Shown piece after piece: positions 23,090 through 32,348 of a stretch of 64,000 nucleotides of DNA (positions are counted from its first letter, which is position 1; every line of letters starts with the position of its first letter). The DNA comes from Amesomyces nigricolor (taxonomy: Eukaryota; Ascomycota; Sordariomycetes; Sordariales; Chaetomiaceae): contig SRKS01000002.1 in the NCBI GenBank assembly GCA_004802645.1, positions 4,154,001 through 4,218,000 of the forward strand, read 5' to 3'. Both the position numbers and the translations under genes were made by a program. A model generated the notes under the pieces. The model made no database searches, was not told the origin of the DNA, and worked only from the letters and a program-made list of their open reading frames with translations.

Positions 23090-23326
23090 CGCACTATGCC
23101 ACAGAGGGTTGAGGGTGTCGAACAAGGAGAGTCGCAAGGGGAATCTCAGCGAGACCGCTTGGGAGACCAGCAAACCGGACTCGACGGGAAGGGCTGTGTT
23201 GTCCTGAGCGACCACGACAGCGACATGTGGTGGGAAGGCCAGATGCAGCAGACGGAGAGAATCCTCGACAGCGTGCTGGACTTGTGCCTAGCCCTGGGCC
23301 AGCGCACAGCGGGACAGAGAAGATAA
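23090..23326 (+). other. In-frame open extension beyond the ADA1 stop
   Basis: After the TAG at 23087-23089 the ADA1 frame continues without a stop to the TAA at 23324-23326. The extension is Gln/Gly/Glu-rich at first and ends with DSDMWWEGQMQQTERILDS and VLDLCLALGQRTAG, echoing the annotated C-terminus. At the aligned position of the ADA1 TAG, copy 2 has CAG. This could be untranslated duplicated DNA, a readthrough extension, or the old end of a longer protein cut short by a CAG-to-TAG change. Nothing in the sequence decides which. Confidence 0.6.
23216..23279 (+). repeat. ADA1 tail duplication, copy 2
   Basis: Second copy of the sequence at 23003-23066. The encoded DSDMWWEG and LDSVLD ends are conserved while the centre differs. 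The similarity continues past it to about 23320 (…CTGGGCCAGCGCACA… against …ATGGGCTAGCGCACT…). Confidence 0.9.
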
Positions 23327-24005
23327 GATGCGGAGGACGCAGTCATGGAGTGGTCATTTTATTTTTTGCCAGGAGTTACTCGGTCGGCAGGGACGGCGTT
23401 ACGATAAGGGGCGGTGGCGAACCGGCTCGGTTGCTTTACACGGGATTGCATCGGCAATGGCATCTTTCTTGGTTTGCTGGTATGTGCCCTGTATATAAAT
23501 TCTTCTTGGCTGGCTTTACAAAAAGGGGAATGGCGATGGGGTTGGGGATGGTGATGGCGGGCACATCTGCCGTCGAGATCGGTGGCGTTCACTCTGGAAA
23601 GGGGGTTCGTGGAGAGAGTCCATCTGGAGAGGGCTTCTGTACTGTACTTTACGAGAGATACCCGGAAAGCCCTCGGGGCGTTGTTGTCAGCTGCTGTTGA
23701 GCGAGAATGTATCTGGAGCTCAAAGTGAGTAGTCAAGGAGTGAAGGGGGGTTGTCCTTCTGTTGATGTTGCGGACAGGGATCCTCCAAGCAGGGATGGCG
23801 CGTGTGGACCCACCCACTTATACTAAACGCGTCCCAAAACGCGTCGTGTGCTCCCCACCACAGCATGTCAACCCTGCCACCTGCACCACCTCTTTCCACC
23901 TCCCTTTCTATTCTCTGACCCTCAACACCCGTTTTTGAGCATTTCTTGGGATATGTTCTGAGGAAAACACTTGAATTTAGCATAACCCACCACACAACCA
24001 TCACA
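23327..24005. other. Intergenic region ADA1 / MRC1
   Basis: About 0.68 kb holding the ADA1 3' flank and the MRC1 promoter, including the two ACGCGT boxes listed separately. No gene is seen. Confidence 0.6.
23827..23844. promoter_or_regulatory. Paired MluI cell-cycle boxes upstream of MRC1
   Basis: Two ACGCGT palindromes at 23827-23832 and 23839-23844, spaced 12 bp, about 165-180 bp upstream of the MRC1 ATG. ACGCGT is the binding core of the yeast MBF factor (Mbp1-Swi6), which drives G1/S genes. Function here is inferred from motif and context. Confidence 0.6.
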
Positions 24006-27000
24006 ATGACCTCCTCAAGGTCACCATCTCCCGCCCTCGCTCCGCGCGAGTCGACACCTCCCGCGACGCGCCCTGTCACCAACAACCCATTTGCCGCCCT
24101 CTCTGACAGCGACTCAGAAGTCGATGACGCGATTCTTCGCCCGCGTGGGAAGATTGCTGCTAGAATGCAAGTACGAGGCAGTGAACAGTCAGAGTCCGAG
24201 TCAGAGCAAGAAGACGACGCGAACTCGACGCGCAGTAGCCCACCAAGGAAGAACAGTGAAAATGCCGCCAGCCATGATGTGAACGACGAAGACGAAGACG
24301 ACATACTAATGCCGCGTCCGAGGAAGCTCAAAGCTCGCCGGGAACGCAGCTCAACCCCCGAGGCCACAGCAAAAGAAGCACCAGCCTCACCAGGCCTGTT
24401 CGTCTCGCCATCAAAACCCCAGTCTCCCTCCGCGGACAACGCCAACCGCGATGATGACGACATGCCCGACGTGGTAGACTTAACCAAGAACTCACGCTTC
24501 CAAGCTCTCATCGCTCAGAAGCGTGCCGAGCGTCGCGCTCGCGAGGCCGAAGACGCCCGCAAGAAGGCCGAGCGCCGGAAGACAGCCGGCTATGGCAGCG
24601 ACGATGGCATTGTGGCGGATGACGATGATGAAGATGTCGACGACATTACTGACGACGAAGGCGGGCGGAAGCTTACCCAAGAAGTCGCCCGGGCTCGGGC
24701 CCCGCGCAAGGCTAGCAAGAAGGCCATGGAGGAGATGAACCGCGAGACCCAGCGGTTGACGCGCAGCTTGCAGCTCGCCCATGAGGCTAAGGTCAGGAAG
24801 AAGATCAACAAGGCGAGTTTGTTCGAGAGGTTTAATTTCAAGCCTGCGGGGGCGGAGGAGAAGATGACAAAGGCGGCGCCGGCACAGAGCTCGAGCCGCG
24901 CTCCGTCGCCTGTATCCGTCCAGCAGAGCGACGCTGAGATGAAGGATGCCGAGACGCCGCCGAGCTCGCCGCCGCAGGTTGGCAAGGGGAAGGCAGCAGA
25001 GAAGACTGCCATCCCAGCACCAGTCCTAGACGAGGACGAGGACGACTTCCCTACCCTAGAAGAGATCGTCTCAGCCGCCGCCCACAAAAAGACCCTCGAC
25101 AAGGGTAAAGGCAAAGCCACCGCCGCTGACCTCTCCCCCCAACCCGCCCCCCGCAAACGCAACATCCGCGTTCGCTTCCCCCAACTCCCCATCACAACCA
25201 CCACCGCCGCCCTCCCAACCACCATCTCCCTTGACGACGACGACGACGACCTCCAAATAGAACCCGCTCGCAACTCCAAACTCGACGCCATCTTCGCCCG
25301 CATCCCCCTCAACCAAGCCAAACAGCCCGCCGCCCTCCAACTCCTCCGCCGCCTCGCGCACCTCGACGACCCCGACAAAAAAGCCACGCCCCCCTCGCGC
25401 GCAGGCAACAAAACCCAAAACCGCTCCGCCCCACCCCCCATGACGACCGGCGAGCTGCAAGCCAGCCTCCTCCAGCGCGCGCGCCAGCAGGCCAAGGTCG
25501 AGCGGGATAGGCATCTAGCGATGCTGAAGGCGAAGGGGGTGCAGGTGCAGACGGCGGAGGAGAGGGAGAGGGAGATGCAGGCTGTGGAGGATATTGTGGC
25601 CAAGGCGAGGAGGGAGGCGGAGGAGATTATGGAGAGGGAGAGGGGGGAGGCGAGGGAGGAGAGGAGGAGGAAAAAGGAGGAGGGAGGGGAGGTGGATGTG
25701 TTGGGGTGGGATGAGAGTGGGGATGATGAGGAGTATGTTGATGGGGAGGGAAACGGGGAAGGGGGGGAGGAGGAGAGGGAGATGGAGTTGTCGGGTTCTG
25801 AGGAGGAGGAGGAGGAGGAAGAGGAGGAAGAGGAGGAGGGGGAGGGGAAGATGGTTGATGATGTTGCTGATGAGTCTGAGACTGAGGAGAAGGTTGATGA
25901 GGATGACGATGAAGACCTGCCTCTGCCTAGCTTGAAGCAAACCCGCCGCCGGCCGAGGAAGCACGCCACCATCCTCTCTGACGACGACGACGAGACCGAG
26001 CCGCTCGTCAAGGCCACTCCCCGGCCCAAGGTTCACTTGGCCAAGTCGCCCTCCGTCCGCCACCCCGAGTCCCCCAGCATCCCAACCTCCGTCCTGCGCT
26101 CCGCAACCAAGACTTTCATTCCCGGCCTCCCCGTCGCCGGCCCCGCCGGCCTCGGCCTCACCCAAATCTTCGCCGGCACCATGGACGACGACAGCCAAAT
26201 CGGTACCGCCCCGGTCTCCCCCACCCAACCCCGTCCCACCTTCGACGCAGCCGCCTTCCCCGACTCCAACTTCTCGCAAACCGCCGGCCAGGAAGCCGCC
26301 GAGGACCTGATCCTCGACAGCCAGCCACACCATGAAACCCAGGCTGAGACGCAGGGCGTGCAGCTCCGCTTTTCGCAGTCGCAGTTCCACGGCTTTGACA
26401 CCTTCCTGCAGGAAACGCAGAACCCCACGCAGATGTCAGACCTTCTCGAGCCTACCCAGGATTCCGGCTTCCGCAACTTTACGCCCCTGCGAAAGCGGTT
26501 CGTGGAGGCGCCTGCTTCTACGGCGGATACAGTTCTCGTGGGCCAGAGCCAGGCGGACATCGAGGAGATAAATGATTCGCCGCTGGTGCGCCGGACGGGC
26601 AAGCTTCGCCGCAGGGTGGATGTCGTTCCTGGCTCGCCTACGCGTCGGGCGGCGGCTGATGATGATGGGGATGCGGTGATGGAGGATCTGGAGGCGGATG
26701 AGTTTGGGTTTGGCACGGTGAACAATAATGCGTTTGCTGCTATGAAGGAGGCTGCGCTCAAGGAGAAAAAGCGCAAGGAGGCGTTTGACAAGAAGAAGAG
26801 CAAGGCGAGGGAGATGATTGAGGAGCAGGCTGAGGAGTCGGAGGATGAGTGTGCTGGGCTGGGTGGTGCGGATGGGGAGGATAGTGATGATGATGACGAG
26901 TCGGTAAAGGAGATGATTGATGATGAGACTAAGGAGAACGCCGAGGATGGGAGGAAGCTGGCTGCTTTCTATGCGTAAGTCACCTGCTTCATTGTAATGA

Positions 27001-28082
27001 TGCATACTGACCCCGGCAGTGACCGCGAGCGCGCCTCGGACGAGAAGCAGGTCGAAAAGCTCTTCCACGACATCACGACGGGCATGCTGCGCCGCAAGCG
27101 CGGCGGCAATTGGGATGACCTGTCGGACTCGGACGACGGCGGGGAGGCGCGGCGCCGCATGAAGCGCCGTCAGTTCGCCAAGATGCAGCGCGCCCTGTTT
27201 ACCGACGAGCGCGTCAGCAAGGTCGCTGAGAACCCGCGTAACCAGGCGTTCCTGCGGACCATCGAGGACCATGGCAGCGACGACGACATGGACTTCATCT
27301 TTGCTCCTCCGCCACCGGCTCCGGGCGCCGACAGCCAGGAGTTTCAAGCACCAGCTGCCGGGAAAGCCACCATCATCCCCAACAGCCAACCTCAAGCTGC
27401 CACCACTGCCAACCCCCGGCGCACCAAGCGCGAAGGCAAGAAACCCGCTAACCTCGGCGAGATCCGCGAGTCCCTCTCCAACCTCCTGGACGAGTCCTCC
27501 TTCGGCTCTTCCTCCCTCATCCCCGCCACGGATCCCACCCTCTCCTCCGACGAGGAGCAAGAAGAAGAGGCGAACCCCTTCTCCAGCAACAAAGAAAACC
27601 TTTCCCGCCACTCCCGCCGCACCCTCGCCAAACCCTCCTCCATCGTTGACCGCATCGCCGTCAAGCGCCAAGCCTCTTACACCCTCTCCTCCACTTCAGA
27701 CAAACTCGCCTTCTCCACCACCACCACCATCTCCTCTACCAATAACAACAACAACAGCACATTCAAAGTCCCCGCCCTCCTCCGCCGCGCAACCACCAAC
27801 TCCCTCCTCTCTACCTCCTCTTCCACATCCTCCTCATCCACCGCAACCCCAACGGGTGTCACTACTAACAGTGGGAGTGGAAAGAGGGGTGATGAAGCGG
27901 GTGGCATGAAGATCAAGAAGAATGCGGGAAGGAAGTCGGGCGTGAGCTATCTTGCGCGGGAGACGGAGAGAAGGGCGGCGGTGGCGGAGGCGGAGAGGCG
28001 GAGGGAGGCGAGGAAGTGGAGGGGCGCGGAGGGGAGGGTGAAGGCTGTGGGGGGGTTGTTTGGGGGTGGGAGGTTTGAGTAG
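24006..28082 (+). CDS. MRC1: Mediator of replication checkpoint Mrc1 (Claspin-like)
   Basis: Two exons (24006-26974 and 27020-28082) encode 1343 aa. Mrc1 travels with the replication fork, links Mcm/Pol epsilon, and relays Mec1/ATR signalling to the effector kinase. The N-terminal NNPFAALSDSDSE motif is typical. The middle has basic and acidic coiled-coil blocks with a long Glu run (about residues 598-620), then a cluster of SQ/TQ sites (ETQAETQG, RFSQSQFHGF, ETQNPTQ) expected for Mec1-type kinases. The conserved MRC1-like domain spans the intron: AFYADRERASDEKQVEKLF, MLRRKRGGNWDDLSDSDDGG, QRALFTDERVSKVAENPRN, AFLRTIED. The start ATG at 24006 has CACAATG context and matches the family start better than an in-frame ATG at 23946. 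Coding-strand composition switches several times between C-rich and G-rich. Confidence 0.92.
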
Positions 28083-28638
28083 ACATTTTCATGGGGGGGG
28101 GGGGTGGTTGAGGCTGAGGTGTAAATGTGTAGTGTAGAGTCCTGTTGGGTTTGTTGGACGGTGGTGGGTTTTGGGGATGGGGTTGTTAAGGTTGTGAGTA
28201 TTGAGAGATGGGGTCAGTTTTATGGAGTATCACATTGGTGTCTGGCAAGATGTTGTTTCGTAAGGCTTAGGGGTAATGGGTTTAAGGGGATGGCAGGCAA
28301 CAGGTGTAGGAGTTATAGTCATTTGGTTCAATACATTTGGTGAATCGAAACTGAGCCAGTTCTTGCGCCTCATGCTTGACTAGAACCACAGTTGCTCACC
28401 TAGGTTGCGGCGTTGTGACTACCAATCTAGATAAGTTACCTAGGAAGTGGGAAATGGCTCTCGTGTGGCCAACCGCGCGCCTCCAACACACCAACCACTC
28501 ATACACCGCCTCGAATCAAGAAACTCTTTTACACCTCCCAACCGTCAACGCCCCTTTTTCTCTTCGAAATCCTCTCTTATCATTCTTTTATTCACATTGT
28601 CTTATTTCAATTTTGAGAAAGAGAAAACAAGCAACACC
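28083..28638. other. Intergenic region MRC1 / kinase pseudogene
   Basis: MRC1 3' flank with a run of 12 G at 28093-28104 and GT-rich sequence to about 28340. A pyrimidine-rich stretch precedes the pseudogene start. No gene is seen. Confidence 0.6.
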
Positions 28639-29433
28639 ATGGCAACCGAACCTGATGGAAATTCGGTCGAGGAGGACATGAAGGTGTACATCATCACCGC
28701 CCACCCGGCGCCAAAGGTTTCCGGCGCGCGGGCTGGAGCCGCCTGCACATGATGTCAGACCAGCCCGACGAAATCATCAAAGTCCCCCTCCCCATCGAAA
28801 TCTACGAGCAAGCCCACGCCATCGAGCGGCGCATCTACAACCGCCTCGGCAAACACCCCAACCTGGTGTCAGTCGTCAAGATGGGCGAGTACGGTATCTA
28901 ACTCGTCCGCGCCGAGCACGGTTGCATCCGCAAGTACTACATGACCGGGGGCACGGCCACGCTGCCTGAGCGGATTAAATGGTGCCGGGACGTCGCCGCA
29001 GTCGTCGAGTATGTCCACCAACATAACATCCGCCACGCCGACTTGACCAGGAGAAATCTGCTGCTCGACGCCGAGCGCAACATTCTCCTGTGTGACTTCT
29101 CGGGCTCTTACATTGACGGCGAGAAGGCAATCATCGTTGCCGAGGCTGGGTACCGGCATCCGAGATAGGGAGGAGTATCTCCTGCCGACGATGCGGTCTG
29201 AACCTCACTCGCTGGGGTCGACGCTTTATGAGATTGTTACTGGAAAGCAGCCTCATCATGGGATGGAAGATTGGGAAGTTACTCGCTTGCTTGAGGAGGG
29301 CAAGTATCCTGATGTGAGTGAGGTGCCGTTGGGGAAGGTGATTGCTAAGTGCTGCGAGGGTGGATTTGAGTCTGCTACTCAGGTGGCCCAAAGGAGACAA
29401 AATGTTTTTAAAAAAGAATTGATATGGATCTAG
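28639..29433 (+). pseudogene. Broken protein-kinase-like gene
   Basis: A kinase-like protein can be followed only across breaks. The frame from the ATG at 28639 ends early at a TGA after VSGARAGAACT. A second frame from about 28749 carries EIIKVPLPIEIYEQAHAIER and RLGKHPNLVSVVKMGEYG, then meets an in-frame TAA at 28899-28901. The same frame resumes with WCRDVAAVVEYVHQHNIRHA, DLTRRNLLL (catalytic-loop-like) and LLCDFSGSY (DFG-like), then hits TAG at 29166. The C-lobe continues in another frame with SLGSTLYEIVTGKQPHHGM. So there are at least one nonsense change and two frameshifts. The pieces resemble the small fungal kinase-like family with HxDLxxxN loops. An intact kinase-like gene lies at 42983-43888. 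Sequencing error is an alternative for one break but not for all three. Confidence 0.8.
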
Positions 29434-30412
29434 TCGTTTAAACTTTTTCTTTTGTTTTCAGGAAACGATAGCTGTTCGAAAACGACACTCGGCTCCAATA
29501 CAATTCGCATACAAATTATGGAAAAAAAGAGTGACCCAACTTTTTGACCGTCATTCTTTTTTTTTTTTTTTTTGAGAATGGTGACCGGTGACTCCTCTGC
29601 GCAATGATTAGGTTTGGATGATTTGAAGTGTGGCTTCTGTGGTCAAGGGACACGAGGGAGCATCCGTAGCGAGGTGTGGTGGTCCCAGACAAAAGGAGAT
29701 GCTGCAGACTGGTGATGGAGACTCGGTGGAGTGTTGGGGACAAAAGTGACAAAAACATACAACACCAGGGATTCGCTGGTCGTCACCGACCCAACTACTG
29801 ATCTGGCCCTTACTAGCTTATCTATGGGAGAGCGGACGGGATCCCGAGTTTTCTAGTAGGTATGGTCGTATGTGATAAATAGGACGTGGTATTGTTACTT
29901 AAGAGAGGGCGGACGTCGTGCTAAGTCCAAGCGATGGAAGGAGGCACAGAAGAAGAGAGGAAGAGCTTTCGGCTTAATTCCAGAATAGTGCATATAGGCT
30001 GCGAAGACTGACTTGATAGGTATTACAGAACTAGAATTGTTACTAGTAAGGCTGGTGCGATTGAGAACTTCCATACTCGATGTAGTGTGCTGATGTTCAA
30101 TCAGGGTGACTGAGACTGGCTGGTCCCTTGAGGTGCAGCATCAAGAATCAAGGCCCTCATCGGAACCCAAACTGAATGCCGACACGGGTTCATGGCGAAT
30201 ATTAACTCTACACTTCTCAATAAAAGCCTTTGCTCAATGACAACCACCTCACGTCGGTCTGGATATCGTTTGTATAATTACAGTCCAGCTCGGTCTTGAT
30301 CAACGCCATGCTCCCAGCGCCATCCCAATCCTAGTTCGTGTCGCATGTAGAATAACCCCTTGAGTAACAGCCAAATCGTACACCACAACTTCAACCATGT
30401 AAATAAGCCGCC
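29434..30412. other. Intergenic region with 5S rRNA gene
   Basis: Contains a 17-T run at 29557-29573 and the minus-strand 5S gene at 29754-29873. The rest up to 30412 has no supported gene. Confidence 0.6.
29754..29873 (-). rRNA. 5S ribosomal RNA
   Basis: A 120-nt sequence beginning ACATACGACCATACC and ending GGTGTTGTATGTT on the minus strand, followed by a T5 run (Pol III terminator) at about 29751-29755. It contains the internal-control-region signatures of fungal 5S (CGGGATCCCGTCCGCTCTCC, AGTAGTTGGGTCGGTGACGA). The 5' and 3' ends pair as expected for helix I, and CCTACTAG pairs with CTAGTAAGG. It is identical over its full length to the copy at 43947-44066, which lies on the other strand. 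Dispersed single 5S genes are the norm in Neurospora-like fungi. Confidence 0.95.
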
Positions 30413-31627
30413 TCACTGCCCCGATGACCCCGTACTACTCGCGGCACTCAACGGCCTCGGCGGCGGCATCTGCATGATCATGCCCCCTCCATCATCCCGC
30501 TGCATTGGCACCCCGCCCATCATGCTATGCGAGATCCCAGGAGCCGAGGGCACCTCAGGCGGCACCTCCCCATCCTCCCCTTGCCCGTTGCCCATCTCAG
30601 CCGCCGCATTCATCAGCTGCAGCTCGGCCGCCTTCTCTTCCTGCCTCCTCTTCTCCGCCACATCCACAATATCATCATCATCGCTCCAACACGGATCATC
30701 CTCAGGCACAAGGGGCATAGCCATCCTCTTCCAAAACCTTAACTCCTGCCTCACAGCTTTCGCCTCGACCCTCCTCTCCCAGCGCCCCTCATCCTGGTCG
30801 TACCCCGCGCGGAACTTGCGCAGCATCTCGTTTGCGGACCCAGCGCGTGCCTGCATCTCCCACACCTGCTCGCGAAGGCGCGAGTTCTCGGCGCGCGCCT
30901 CGGCCAGCTGGGCGCGGTAGCTGCGGTGCCAGGCGGCCACGTCGGCGACGTGCTTGGCCTTGTAGTCATGGAATTGCTTGAGCATGGTCGACATGGAGGT
31001 CGCGTACTGGGTGAGGAGGGCGGCGTTGGCGTCGCGTGAGAATTTCGCTTTTTCGAGGGCCTCGGCGAGGATGGAGACAAAGGCGTCGAGGTTGGCGTCT
31101 TGGGCTGGGGGGGCGGAGGCTGTTAGCGGTTGGTTCTAATTGGGAATAAAATGACTGGTGGTCTCACCCTTCGCCTCATCAGAGGAAGCAGCCACGTCGC
31201 CGTTCCCTGTCCTTGTGCGGTTGCGCACGCGCCCCACGCCTGACACGACCTCCTCCAGGGCGCGTTGGTTCTCGGCGAGCTGGCGACTTAGCTCTTCGAC
31301 CATGCCATAGATGTAGTTGAGCTCGGCCTGGTGGCCGGCTGGGGTGGGATAGCCAATCATGCCGCCGGGCATGTTGGCGCCGTTGAGGCTGTTCATGGGG
31401 CCAAACTGGGGGAGCGATGGCAGATGGTGTTGTTGCGGCAGGGTCAGCTGTGGGGGTAATGGTTGCCGCAGCTGAGATGGAATGTTATGTGGCTGCTGAT
31501 GAATCGGCTGTGGTTGTCGAGAATGCGTGATCAAAGGCAGGGGAATGGCCGAGAGTTGGGAGTCCTGGAGCGGGTCGGGAATTGATGGCGATGGAGAGGA
31601 TGATGGAGGAGCTGTGAAGTTCACCAT
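30413..31627 (-). CDS. Coiled-coil protein of unknown function
   Basis: Two exons (31627-31168 and 31104-30413) encode 383 aa; the 63-nt intron joins SSDEAK to AQDANLDAFVSI. I do not recognise the family. The N-terminal 90 residues are Pro/Gln/Ser/His-rich and probably disordered. Two helical segments are visible: a short one around AELNYIYGMVEELSRQLAE (about 105-135) and a longer one from LDAFVSILAEALEKAKF through ARAENSRLREQVWEMQARAG (about 158-255) with heptad-like Leu/Ala spacing, so a dimeric coiled coil is likely. An acidic block (WSDDDDIVDVAEKRRQEEK) and a Gly/Met/Pro-rich tail follow. It diverges from MED1. In-frame codons extend upstream of the chosen ATG, but this ATG has an ACCATGG-like context (CACCATGCTG is on the opposite strand), so the start is uncertain. 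Confidence 0.65.
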
Positions 31628-32348
31628 GCTGGCGTTGCTTGCTGCTGCTGTGCGACAAAGTCGAGGCGCTAAAACAACCCCTGCAGACAAGGGGCCAGGG
31701 GGTTTTGTAAGTGGTCCTTTGATGGTGGTCGTCCAGACTGGTTTCCAAAATCACATTTCTCAGATTAGAGTTGACAAACTCACTTTTTTGGTAAACATGG
31801 ACAGTTTCTGACTCTCTTGTTCGATCAAGGCTCCATCATGCGGGCTGTTGCTTCCTGATTGCGATCTGCCCACTGCATCTCCTCGCACTGGCCGAGGGTC
31901 AAAGAGTACGCCGAGCACCAAGGGTTAGGGTTTGCTTCGTCACTTTCGACGTTGCAGTGGGTCTGTCCGAATCTCCATCACATTTCACATTGTTCTCAAC
32001 CTCGACTGCATTTATTATCGAAGTCGTCCCAACCTCTGGTAACGAACTCCTAAACTCAGTGTCTCCGCTGGCTGCGCTTCGAGTCTGGTTTCTTTACCAT
32101 TTGAAACTATCAATACCTTGAGAGTTGCTTTTGAGCTATAGATTTGGGGTTCGACGAGACTCGCTGGCCGTTGCTGAGGGAGCTTCCTTGGACCTTGGTG
32201 GACAAGCTTCACAACTCTCACTCACTCAACCTCGACTCGAGCCCAAGCTGGGCAGTCCACATTTCACCACAATATACCAACGCTGTAGTTCAAAGGCCGG
32301 CAATTGACAAACAGCATAAATACTCAAAATCACAATACAGTTCCCACC
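31628..32348. other. Divergent promoter region coiled-coil gene / MED1
   Basis: About 0.72 kb between divergent starts, with no extra gene seen. The sequence just upstream of MED1 is AT-richer (32280-32345). Confidence 0.6.

Noticed and set aside
24590..26029. 479-codon Ser-rich open frame antisense to MRC1
   Set aside because: Produced by Asp/Glu-rich codons read backwards; no family motif.
29557..29573. Poly(T) as proof that the pseudogene is a processed retrocopy
   Set aside because: The T run is on the wrong strand for a poly(A) tail of the plus-strand pseudogene, and it lies about 120 nt beyond its end.
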